Shown: piece after piece, positions 1 through 6,641 of the stretch | How positions within the stretch are numbered: position 1 is the first letter of the stretch | Layout of the letters: every line of letters begins with the position of its first letter | Program-made: the position numbers and the translations under genes | Assembly (NCBI GenBank): GCA_964587525.1 | Contig: CAZPLZ010000177.1 | Coordinates: forward strand, 1-6,831 | Source of the DNA: CAZPLZ01 sp964587525 | Lineage (GTDB): Bacteria > Oederibacteriota > CAKKQC01 | Length of the DNA stretch: 6,831 bases | Reading direction: 5' to 3' | The notes under the pieces: model-generated | Told to the model about the DNA's origin: nothing | What the model saw: the letters and a program-made list of their open reading frames with translations, nothing else | The model's database searches: none

Positions 1-1
1 G

Positions 2-394
2 GGTGTATTTGGTAACCAGCATGCCATCTCACTGACCGTGGGGCTGGCTCCGAAGCCAAAGAAGAAAGAGGCCATTCGTCCATCGGTGACGGCAGCACCA
101 AAACGAGAACAAGAGATCATCTATTTCTGTCCACCATGTGGTGAAAAGGCACGGGTCAAAGTTGAGGTCCGGTTGGAATCCACCTTTACGGCGACACTGC
201 TTGATAGAGAAGCAAGGTTCACCCTTCTCAAACTTGTGGAACCGAGGATCGTGAAGCCTGGAGTGTACGAGGTGGAGTGGGATGGCACGCTCCAACAGGG
301 CACTTCTGCACGTTATGACCTCCCCTATGTCATCAAGATCGTTTATGATCACCAGACCCGTTACGTTAAAACTGTTGCCAAGGCGATCCGCTAG
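2..394 (+). CDS. C-terminal part of a surface or outer-membrane protein with a FlgD-Ig-like module (5' end outside window)
   Basis: The frame is open from base 2 to the TAG at 392-394, so this is the 3' end of a longer gene and the internal GTG at 38 need not be its start. The first residues (GNQHAISLTVGLAPK) read like a last transmembrane beta-strand of a barrel. A basic linker follows (KPKKK), then about 85 residues resembling the FlgD Ig-like fold used as a C-terminal module in many secreted proteins. The supporting pattern is an alternating hydrophobic strand (ARVKVEV), then GVYEVEWDG, then a Gly/Ser turn and a final strand ending YVKTVAKAIR. A CPPC cysteine pair precedes the Ig-like part and could form a disulfide or bind metal. 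This stretch is visibly less GC-rich than the rest of the window. The function is unknown; the module assignment is by pattern only and the barrel idea is inference from one strand. Confidence 0.6.
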   Translation, partial: GVFGNQHAISLTVGLAPKPKKKEAIRPSVTAAPKREQEIIYFCPPCGEKARVKVEVRLESTFTATLLDREARFTLLKLVEPRIVKPGVYEVEWDGTLQQGTSARYDLPYVIKIVYDHQTRYVKTVAKAIR

Positions 395-1265
395 TCCCGA
401 AGGCCCAGAGCCATCGCTCGCGACGCCAAATACACTCTATGTTGTAGCGCTCGCGCTCTGGCTCTTCCCCGGCATGGCCATGACGGCGGCGGGGCCGGCG
501 GCTATTCCGGTGGGCCCGGGAGGCAGGCTGCTGCGCTGGAGTGTAAGCCCCTGGGTGGGAGTCTCAACGGTAAGGCTGGGCAAGCTTGATGCCTTTCCCA
601 AGGCGTCAATCAACCTCTGGTGGGAACCCACATGGCTGAGTCTCTATTCGGCCCCTATCACCGATCAGCAGCAGTACGAAATTGATTGGGCGATCGTGGA
701 GGGGCTGACGGTGGGGTACCAGGTGAACCCGTTGGTGGGGCTCGCCGTGCGGGTGGGGTACCTGCGCACCGAGCAGGGGAGCTTCCGGACGGTGGCCGAG
801 GGCGCCGTCTTCCGCGTGGTCGATTCCTGGACGAACCAGGCCGAGCTGCTCATGGTCATGGGGGGCGCGGTGTTCAAGCTGGCCTTCACCGAGCGGACCC
901 GGGTGAATGTGGCGTTGTTCCTCGGTATCGGGACGGCGGACATTTCGATCGACCACCGCCAGCGAGAAGAGCAAACCGGCTCGCTCTTGGAGGCGCACGC
1001 TGATGCCCGTGGAACGGCGTTCATCCCGGAGTTCTCCCTGAACCTGGAGCGTGATCTCGCTCCAGCGCTTGCGGTGGGGGTGGGATTGGGCTACCGGTTC
1101 GGGGGCGTTGAATCGTTCACGTACCGCCACGAGAACAGGCTGAATTTTTTAGGTGCGACGGTGGAATCCCGTGGGGGTGATCTGGTGCGGGACGGAAGCG
1201 GCGACCTTCTCAAAGCCGATTTCGGCGGGCTGGTCTTCGCGCTGACCCTGACGGCCCGGTTGTAG
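345..1265 (+). CDS. Predicted small outer-membrane beta-barrel protein, function unknown
   Basis: The frame ends at TAG 1263-1265. It has a hydrophobic export signal (TLYVVALALWLFPG followed by MAMTAAG) and then about 260 residues rich in alternating polar/hydrophobic strands with Gly and aromatic residues. Examples are LLRWSVSPWVGVSTV, GLTVGYQVNPLVGLAVRVGY, VNVALFLGIG, LAVGVGLGYRFGG and a closing GGLVFALTLTARL. This is typical of an 8- to 10-strand barrel, although the last residue is Leu rather than the classical Phe. The start is uncertain. ATG 345 gives 306 aa but overlaps the previous gene by 50 bases and leaves an unusually long stretch before the hydrophobic core. GTG 282 overlaps even more. 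TTG 375 is possible. An ACG at 423 would give the best-shaped signal peptide (280 aa). No clear Shine-Dalgarno sequence precedes any of them. I recognise no specific family. Confidence 0.6.
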   Translation: MITRPVTLKLLPRRSASPEGPEPSLATPNTLYVVALALWLFPGMAMTAAGPAAIPVGPGGRLLRWSVSPWVGVSTVRLGKLDAFPKASINLWWEPTWLSLYSAPITDQQQYEIDWAIVEGLTVGYQVNPLVGLAVRVGYLRTEQGSFRTVAEGAVFRVVDSWTNQAELLMVMGGAVFKLAFTERTRVNVALFLGIGTADISIDHRQREEQTGSLLEAHADARGTAFIPEFSLNLERDLAPALAVGVGLGYRFGGVESFTYRHENRLNFLGATVESRGGDLVRDGSGDLLKADFGGLVFALTLTARL

Positions 1266-1372
1266 ATCCCTATGTCTCTATTGGAGCACACTTTTTTTCG
1301 TTTCTCAGTGGCCTCGCCGGGCCAGCTACAATAGACTAGGGAAATCCCTTGGGGTCGAAGGGTAGTCCAAGT

Positions 1373-1381
1373 TGATATAAT
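1373..1381 (+). promoter_or_regulatory. Extended -10 promoter upstream of polA
   Basis: The sequence TGATATAAT matches the sigma-70 extended -10 consensus TGnTATAAT exactly, with the perfect hexamer at 1376-1381. No good -35 lies at the normal distance: TTGGGG at 1349-1354 is 21 bases away and the bases at 17-18 spacing are poor. That is acceptable for extended -10 promoters, which depend less on a -35. Transcription would start near 1388, giving a leader of about 70 nt that carries the inverted repeat at 1402-1440. It is placed to drive polA and the overlapping downstream genes. The match is seen in the sequence; use as a promoter is inferred. Confidence 0.5.
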
Positions 1382-1401
1382 CTGACTGGAGATCGGCAGG
1401 T

Positions 1402-1440
1402 GACTTTCAGATACTCAACCGTCGTTTGGTCCTGAAAGTC
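1402..1440 (+). promoter_or_regulatory. Perfect 9-bp inverted repeat in the predicted polA leader
   Basis: GACTTTCAG (1402-1410) and CTGAAAGTC (1432-1440) are exact reverse complements separated by 21 bases. The repeat ends 17 bases before the polA ATG and lies within the predicted transcript leader. No T-run follows, so it is not a simple terminator. The right arm continues into CAACTT (1441-1446), which is complementary to AAGTTG (1369-1374) beside the -10 element. It could be an RNA hairpin affecting translation, or a regulator-binding site on DNA. The pairing is exact; a function is inference. Confidence 0.4.
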
Positions 1441-1457
1441 CAACTTCGCCACTTGCG

Positions 1458-3983
1458 ATGACAAATACACTTTATCTGGTGGACGGCAACTCCTACGCCT
1501 ACCGCGCCTTCTATGGCCTTCCGCACCTTTCCAACCGCAAGGGCCAGCCCACCCAGGCGGTGTACGGCTTCGCGCTTTTTCTCTTAAAGCTATTACGCGA
1601 GCGGGAGGCGGCCTTCGTTGCGGTGGCGTTCGACCCCCCCGGCCCCACCTTCCGGCACGAGGCGTTTGAGGCATACAAGGCGCAGCGCAAACCCATGCCG
1701 GATGACCTGGTATCCCAGTTGCCGCTCATCCACGATCTGGTGCGCGCGCTTGGGGTTTCGGAAATTCAGCAGGAGGGATACGAAGCGGACGACGTGATTG
1801 CCACGCTCGCCAGCCAGGCGCTCAAAGCCGGGCAGGCGGTGGTCATCTACAGCGGTGACAAGGACATCCTGCAACTCGTGAAGCCGAGCGTGCGTGTCGT
1901 GGTGCCGCGGAAGGAAGACGAGGAAATGGACGCCGCGGCGGTGGTGAAACGATGGGGGGTCCCGCCTGAGCGGATCGTGGACCTGCTTTCGCTGATGGGG
2001 GACGCGTCAGACAATTTGCCCGGTGTGCCGGGCGTGGGGGAAAAGACCGCTGCCGCGCTGCTCATGAAGTTTGGCTCGCTGGACGCGTTGTACGAGCGTG
2101 TGAAGGAGGCAGGTTCGGCCAAACTGCAGGAGAAGCTCTTGGCGGCCAAGGAGCAGGTTTATAAGACCCGCGAGCTGGCTCAACTGAGGACCGATGTGCC
2201 GGTGAAGGGGGGGACCGAGGCGACGGAACGCAGGCCACAGGATCATGCGAAACTGCACGACCTGTTTACGGAGCTTGAGTTTACTCGCCTCCTCCCTGTC
2301 CTCTCCCCCAAAGGGGGAGAGGGAGAAGGGAGAGGGGGTCCCACTCCGGTTTCCCTTCAGCGTGCCGATGCCGGTCTCATCGAGGCGTTACACGGAACGG
2401 ACCGGGTGTGGTGTGTGCGGATCAATGGCGCTGGCGAGGAAGCCCTGGCGCTGGGCTGCGGCGGGAAGCGATGGCTGCTGCCCTGGAGTGAAGCGGCCAT
2501 CAAGCCGCTTCGAGAGTTTCTGGAAGAGGTCACGCCGCGCAAGGTGGTGGATGACTCCAAGGCGCTTGCCAGGCTGGCGCTTCTCTCCGGGGCGCGGCTG
2601 CGTGGCGTGGCGCTGGATGCGCAACTGGCAGCGCACCTGACCGGATCGCGCGGTGGCCAGTTTTCGTCCGCTCCTGCCGCAGACGCGACCCTGGAACGGC
2701 AGGCGGCTCTGGCGCTGGCCACGCTTCAAGCCGCGACACCCGAGCTGGAGAGGCGGGTGAACGAGGACGGGTTGGGAAAGCTCCTGCGCGAGATCGAGAT
2801 ACCCGTGGCGCCGGTGCTGGCTGGGATGGAGCTGCGGGGGATCCGCCTGGACAGGCGGGTGCTTCAGAAGGTGAAGGGGGAGATCAAGGAACGGCTGGCG
2901 GAGTTGGAGATGGACATTGTGAAGACTGTGGGTGATTCGTTTAATATTTTGTCTCCGAAACAGGTGGGCGAAGTCCTGTTCAAAAAGCTTAACCTCCCAG
3001 CCAAGAGGAAGACCAAAACGGGGTACTCGACGGATGAGGCGGTGCTGGACGAGCTCTCCATCCTGCATCCGGCTCCAGGAAAGATCCTCGAGTATCGGAA
3101 ACTTGCCAAATTGCTCGGCACGTACCTGGAGCCACTGCCGGAGTTCTGTGCGGCCGATGGGTTGCTTCACACGACCTTCAACCAGATGGGTGCCGCTACC
3201 GGGCGACTCTCGAGCAGCGATCCGAATATGCAGAACATCCCAGTCCGGGGGGAAATAGGGCAGCGGATCCGGAGCGCCTTCGTGCCCCGTGCCAGGGAGT
3301 GGCTGCTGCTGTCTTCAGATTATGCCCAGATCGAGCTGCGGATTCTTGCACACATCACCCAGGATGAGGTGTTCCTCGAAGCGTTCAAGCGTAACGAAGA
3401 TGTGCATGCATCGACAGCGGCGGAGATGTTCGGACGTCAGAGCGCGGTCGCGACCCCTGATCAACGGCGCGCAGCGAAAGCGGTGAATTTCGGGATCATC
3501 TACGGGATGACCGCGTATGGGCTGTCGCGTCAACTGAAGTGCGATCCAGAAACTGCCAAGGACTACCTGAACCGGTACTTTCAGCGGCACCCTTCGGTGA
3601 AGACCTACTGGGATCAGACGCTGGCGTTTGCGCGAGAGCACGGGTATGTGGCGACGCTGTTCGGGCGCCGGCGGCAGCTCCCCGAGATCGCGGCCACGAA
3701 CAAGGCACGGCGGGAGGAGGCTGAACGTGAAGCGCTGAACCATCCGGTCCAGGGTACGGCCGCGGACCTCATGAAGCTCGCGATGGTCCGAGTGACGGAG
3801 CTGGTTCCGGAAGCTCGGTTGCTGCTTTCGATCCACGACGAATTGCTCTTCGAGGTGCCACGGGAGAAGGCGAGGGAAATTGCCGCGCAGGTCTGTGAAA
3901 CTATGGAAAGCGTGGGCCAGCTTGCCGTGCCGCTGAAAGTGGAGGCCGCCTGGGGTGACTCGTGGGCGGCGTGTCATGCGTAA
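1458..3983 (+). CDS. polA: DNA polymerase I (5'-nuclease plus polymerase, decayed 3'-5' exonuclease domain)
   Basis: This is a complete 841-aa family A polymerase, close in length to Taq Pol I (832) and shorter than E. coli Pol I (928). It fills gaps and removes RNA primers in replication and repair in the cytoplasm. Residues 1-270 are the 5'-nuclease/FEN domain with its acidic residues in place: D9 (LVDGNS), D59 (AFD), E109/D111/D112 (EADD), D134/D136 (SGDKD) and D182/D185 (GDASDN), followed by LPGVPGVGEKTA. Residues about 300-410 correspond to the 3'-5' exonuclease domain, but the DxE motif (FDTET in E. coli) is absent; the region reads VWCVRINGAGEE, so proofreading is predicted lost. The polymerase domain has TGRL (R583), motif A DYAQIELR (D621), motif B R670-K674-F678-Y682, NHPVQGT (761-767) and motif C HDE (793-795). 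Linker residues 282-294 are encoded by a palindromic repeat. ATG 1458 is chosen because an in-frame TGA lies at 1401 and no other start intervenes. No Shine-Dalgarno is visible. The 3' end overlaps the next gene by 8 bases. Confidence 0.97.
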   Translation: MTNTLYLVDGNSYAYRAFYGLPHLSNRKGQPTQAVYGFALFLLKLLREREAAFVAVAFDPPGPTFRHEAFEAYKAQRKPMPDDLVSQLPLIHDLVRALGVSEIQQEGYEADDVIATLASQALKAGQAVVIYSGDKDILQLVKPSVRVVVPRKEDEEMDAAAVVKRWGVPPERIVDLLSLMGDASDNLPGVPGVGEKTAAALLMKFGSLDALYERVKEAGSAKLQEKLLAAKEQVYKTRELAQLRTDVPVKGGTEATERRPQDHAKLHDLFTELEFTRLLPVLSPKGGEGEGRGGPTPVSLQRADAGLIEALHGTDRVWCVRINGAGEEALALGCGGKRWLLPWSEAAIKPLREFLEEVTPRKVVDDSKALARLALLSGARLRGVALDAQLAAHLTGSRGGQFSSAPAADATLERQAALALATLQAATPELERRVNEDGLGKLLREIEIPVAPVLAGMELRGIRLDRRVLQKVKGEIKERLAELEMDIVKTVGDSFNILSPKQVGEVLFKKLNLPAKRKTKTGYSTDEAVLDELSILHPAPGKILEYRKLAKLLGTYLEPLPEFCAADGLLHTTFNQMGAATGRLSSSDPNMQNIPVRGEIGQRIRSAFVPRAREWLLLSSDYAQIELRILAHITQDEVFLEAFKRNEDVHASTAAEMFGRQSAVATPDQRRAAKAVNFGIIYGMTAYGLSRQLKCDPETAKDYLNRYFQRHPSVKTYWDQTLAFAREHGYVATLFGRRRQLPEIAATNKARREEAEREALNHPVQGTAADLMKLAMVRVTELVPEARLLLSIHDELLFEVPREKAREIAAQVCETMESVGQLAVPLKVEAAWGDSWAACHA
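2291..2340 (+). repeat. GC-rich palindromic (REP-like) repeat embedded in frame in polA
   Basis: CCTCTCCCCC (2300-2309) and GGGGGAGAGG (2313-2322) form a perfect 10-bp stem with an AAA loop, flanked by further CTCCCT and AGGGAGAGGGGG tracts. The composition is strongly strand-asymmetric (C/T then G/A) and unlike the surrounding polA codons. Similar CCCTCTCCC...GGGAGAGGG palindromes recur between genes in many bacterial genomes as REP-like elements; that comparison is from general knowledge, and only one copy is seen here. In frame it encodes LSPKGGEGEGRGG (polA residues 282-294), a flexible low-complexity linker just after the 5'-nuclease domain ends at FTELEFTRLL, where an insertion would be tolerated. 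Confidence 0.65.
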
Positions 3984-5121
3984 GCGCTTGCTCGTCCCGG
4001 TGCTCATGGCGCTGGCTGCGGCTGGACCGGTGATGGCGGCAAAAGACTCCCAACCCTCATTGTGGAAAACCAAAAAAGATTTAGCGGAGAAAAAAAAGGA
4101 AGAACAGCGGTTGCTCGCTGAGAAGCGCCAGAAGACTAGGGAGGAGCAACAAACCCTGGCTACGCTGGAGCAACTTGACAAGAAGCGCGCGGCCCTTCGC
4201 ACTGAACGCAAGAGATATAAGGACGAGATCGACCTCACGAACGCTCAGGTCCTGGCCATGCGCCGGCGGCAGAGGCTCACCGCTGGCCAGGTCGAGGAAT
4301 CCCGGGATCGGCTGAAGCGATTCCTGCGCGCATGGCGCCAGGGCAACCCGGAGGAGCTTTCCTCCGAGGTGGCATACTGGTGCGCTTATGTTGAGGCGGG
4401 CCGGCTCTCCAATGCCAGGTTGACCAAGTTTGAACTGGGACAGCGTGAAGACTGGCTGGCGGAGTATCTCGGCCGGCAGAAGCTGCTTAAGGAAAATTTG
4501 GCTGCCAAAGAGCGGGAGTTGGCGAAAGTCCGCAACCGGCGCGCCAGCTTTCTTAAGTCAGTCCGCAGGGAAACAAAGAAACAGGACCGTTTGCTGGAGG
4601 AAATCAACATTTCCAAACGCCAGCTTGAGCGACGGGTCAAAAAAATCTTGGAGTCGGAGCAAGCGCGCCGCGCCAAGGCCGCGAAGGCTTCAAAGGCTTC
4701 ACGGGTGCCGGCCTCGGCGCATGTGGGTCAGTTGGTCTGGCCAGTCCGTGGCAAGGTGCTGCGCCGCTATGGCAGGCAGAAGCACCGCGAGTTCAACGCG
4801 ATCGTGTACTCGCCTGGGATCGAGATCGCCGCGCGACAAGGGTCGCAGATCAAAGCCGCGGCAAAGGGCCGGGTGGTGCACGCCGACTGGCTTAAGGGGT
4901 ACGGACGTGTCATGATTGTGGATCATGGGAGCGGTTTTTACACTGTGTATGGCCACCTTCAAGATTTTCTAGTGAAGGAAAAACAGGAGGTCAAACGCGG
5001 CATGGCCATTGGGACCGTGGGTAATACCGGATACACGGGGGAGCCATCGTTGTATTTTGAGGTGCGGGTGAAGGGCCGCGACAAGAACCCGATGCATTAC
5101 CTCTCGCGCTCCGCTTCATGA
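3976..5121 (+). CDS. envC: EnvC-like murein hydrolase activator (coiled coil plus degenerate LytM/M23 domain)
   Basis: This 381-aa exported protein would act in the periplasm. EnvC family proteins are not hydrolases themselves; they activate N-acetylmuramoyl-L-alanine amidases at the division site, usually under FtsEX control. Residues 1-22 form a signal peptide (MRKRLLVPVLMALAAAGPVMA). Residues about 30-235 are Lys/Glu/Arg-rich coiled coil, and 232-248 are a basic Ala/Ser linker. Residues 250-377 are a LytM domain (WPVRGKVLRRYG to NPMHYL). The zinc site is lost: the HxxxD motif reads SPGIE (S279, E283) and the HxH motif reads SLY (S358, Y360). H327 in YGHL remains. The spelling PSLYFEVR is the same as in E. 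coli EnvC, which supports an activator rather than an endopeptidase. ATG 3976 is chosen over GTG 3955 because it starts the signal peptide directly; it overlaps the polA stop by 8 bases. The next gene overlaps by ATGA, and envC followed by ctp is a recurring pair in diderms. Confidence 0.88.
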   Translation: MRKRLLVPVLMALAAAGPVMAAKDSQPSLWKTKKDLAEKKKEEQRLLAEKRQKTREEQQTLATLEQLDKKRAALRTERKRYKDEIDLTNAQVLAMRRRQRLTAGQVEESRDRLKRFLRAWRQGNPEELSSEVAYWCAYVEAGRLSNARLTKFELGQREDWLAEYLGRQKLLKENLAAKERELAKVRNRRASFLKSVRRETKKQDRLLEEINISKRQLERRVKKILESEQARRAKAAKASKASRVPASAHVGQLVWPVRGKVLRRYGRQKHREFNAIVYSPGIEIAARQGSQIKAAAKGRVVHADWLKGYGRVMIVDHGSGFYTVYGHLQDFLVKEKQEVKRGMAIGTVGNTGYTGEPSLYFEVRVKGRDKNPMHYLSRSAS

Positions 5122-6641
5122 ATGTAGTCGCGGGTCCTGGGTGGGGTGCGGCGAGCGGGCCTGTGAAGCCTCCCCCGCCCAGAACCTTTACCTACCTTTT
5201 TCTATTCAGTCTGCTGGTGGCTGGGTCAACAGCCTTTGGGCAGGTTGACACTGCTTCCCTGAAGCCTTTCCTGAAAGCCATGGAGATGATCCAGACCCGG
5301 TACGTGGATGAATCCAAGATCAGCTCCGAGCAACTGCTGGCCAAGGCCGAAGAGGGGGTGGTGGATGCCCTGGATCCGGAGAGCCTGGTCCTGTCCGGGG
5401 AGGATCCCCCGGGCGAGGCGGAGATCGGGATCACCGTCGGCGTGAAGGACTCCACCGTGTGGGTGCTGGATGTGGCTGAGGGCAGCCCTGCGGATCAGGC
5501 CGGCCTCAGGGCGGGCGACCGGCTGCTGCGGATCAATGGTGAGCCGGTGCACGCGCAAAAACGCCCCGAGATTGAACACGCGCTGCGCGGCAAGGCAGGA
5601 TCGAGCCTCTGGCTGCTGTGGGTGGATGCGCAGGAGGATTACCGGGAGGTTGCGCTGGTGCGGAAGGCGCTGACCAGGCCGGCCTGGCGGCATCTCGAGC
5701 TGGATGATGTCGGTATCATCCAGGTCTTCAGACTCAACGCCGCATCCGGCAAGGAGATTCAAGCAGTCTTGCGGGCTTCCGAGGTGGAAGGCGCCCGGGG
5801 CGCGATACTGGACCTGCGCCGTTCAAGTGGGGGTGACGTGGATGCGGCGCTTTCCCTGGCGGATGCGTGTTTTGCGGGTGGCGAGCTGCTGGCGATTGGT
5901 CAGACTGCGAACCCCGAAAATACCCGGCAGTATGTTGCCGCGAAAAAATCCAAGCCGCTCCTCATGCCGCTGGTGATTCTGGCGGGAGGCAGTACCCAGG
6001 GGGCCGCGGAGCTGCTGGCCGCTGCGCTCAAGGAGCACCGGCGGGCGGTCGTGGTCGGGAAGCCAACATTTGGATTTGTGGCACGGCAGAAGGAATTCCC
6101 TCTGGGGCGTGATGGAAAACAGCGGGTGAGGCTGACGGTGGAACGGTTCCTGTCCCCGTCCACCGTCAGCCTGACCGGTACCGGTGTTGGGGCTGATCTG
6201 TCAGTGCCCAGCCGGCTCAATCGTGAAGTGTCGCGCCTGCTGGCGCGGCATCGTGTGGTGGAGCGGCTGACTGCCCGCATGCTGGAGAGCCCCCCCGCTG
6301 CCTTCTCAATGGAGGCCATCCAGCGGGGTGAGCTGAAGCTGAGTTCTATGGTAGCGAAGGGCAAAAGCGTCGCGGAGCAGCGAGGGGAGTTCGAACAGGC
6401 CTTCGCGATCGCGGTTCAGGGGCTGTTGCGTGAACTGGAGGTGGACGTCAAGTTGGGAGATCTGGCTGCGGAGCGCCTGGCGCTGATCTCGCAAGTCCGC
6501 GTGCTGCTGGCGCGCAGCCAGATGAAGCCTAAGGAGGCGCTCCTGGTTGCCCTGCGCGAGGATCCAGAAATGGCGCTGGGCGTGGACGTGCTGAAAGCCA
6601 TGCGCACGCTTCGAAAGCCCTTTTCAGGACGGCCTGGATGA
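5118..6641 (+). CDS. CtpA/Prc-like S41-family protein with PDZ domain, predicted catalytically inactive
   Basis: This 507-aa exported protein has the architecture of C-terminal processing proteases. A signal sequence occupies about residues 22-41 (RTFTYLFLFSLLVAGSTAFG). An N-terminal helical segment ends LDPES (85-89). A PDZ domain spans about 100-170 (GSPADQAGLRAGDRLLRINGEPV). The S41 core spans about 197-362, with GAILDLRRSSGGDVD at 228-242. A helical C-terminal tail follows. The active site is not conserved. Anchored on E298 and TFG at 317-319, the catalytic Ser position is G295 (SASASE becomes STQGAAE) and the catalytic Lys position is F320 (TFGKG becomes TFGFV); the accessory Gln (Q324) remains. 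It may bind substrates or partners without cutting, or regulate the second S41 protein encoded next. ATG 5118 couples to envC through ATGA but gives a long Gly/Pro-rich leader; GTG 5163 would give a more usual signal peptide. Family assignment is firm; inactivity is inferred from residues. Confidence 0.88.
   Translation: MNVVAGPGWGAASGPVKPPPPRTFTYLFLFSLLVAGSTAFGQVDTASLKPFLKAMEMIQTRYVDESKISSEQLLAKAEEGVVDALDPESLVLSGEDPPGEAEIGITVGVKDSTVWVLDVAEGSPADQAGLRAGDRLLRINGEPVHAQKRPEIEHALRGKAGSSLWLLWVDAQEDYREVALVRKALTRPAWRHLELDDVGIIQVFRLNAASGKEIQAVLRASEVEGARGAILDLRRSSGGDVDAALSLADACFAGGELLAIGQTANPENTRQYVAAKKSKPLLMPLVILAGGSTQGAAELLAAALKEHRRAVVVGKPTFGFVARQKEFPLGRDGKQRVRLTVERFLSPSTVSLTGTGVGADLSVPSRLNREVSRLLARHRVVERLTARMLESPPAAFSMEAIQRGELKLSSMVAKGKSVAEQRGEFEQAFAIAVQGLLRELEVDVKLGDLAAERLALISQVRVLLARSQMKPKEALLVALREDPEMALGVDVLKAMRTLRKPFSGRPG

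Noticed and set aside
1266..1300. T-run (CTTTTTTT at 1291-1298) after the barrel gene as a rho-independent terminator
   Set aside because: The only inverted arms before it are CTC/GAG (3 bp), far too weak for an intrinsic terminator stem.
1327..1332. TACAAT as a second -10 element upstream of polA
   Set aside because: It has no TG extension and no plausible -35 at 16-18 bases; the TGATATAAT site downstream is a much better match.
1338..1349. Short palindrome AGGGAAATCCCT as a hairpin or operator
   Set aside because: It has a 4-bp stem with a 4-base loop only, which is expected by chance in this length of spacer.
2388..3170. Antisense open frame (260 codons) inside polA
   Set aside because: It is fully covered by conserved polA coding sequence, and its His/Gln/Arg-rich translation is typical of a reverse-strand shadow.
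3315..4238. Long antisense open frame (307 codons) across the polA/envC junction
   Set aside because: The translation is low-complexity Arg/Ser/Leu-rich with no recognisable domain. It mirrors high-GC coding sequence of two well-supported genes on the other strand.
4700..5110. Active M23 zinc endopeptidase reading of the LytM domain
   Set aside because: The HxxxD and HxH ligand positions are Ser, Glu, Ser and Tyr, so metal binding is not expected; an EnvC-type activator role fits better.
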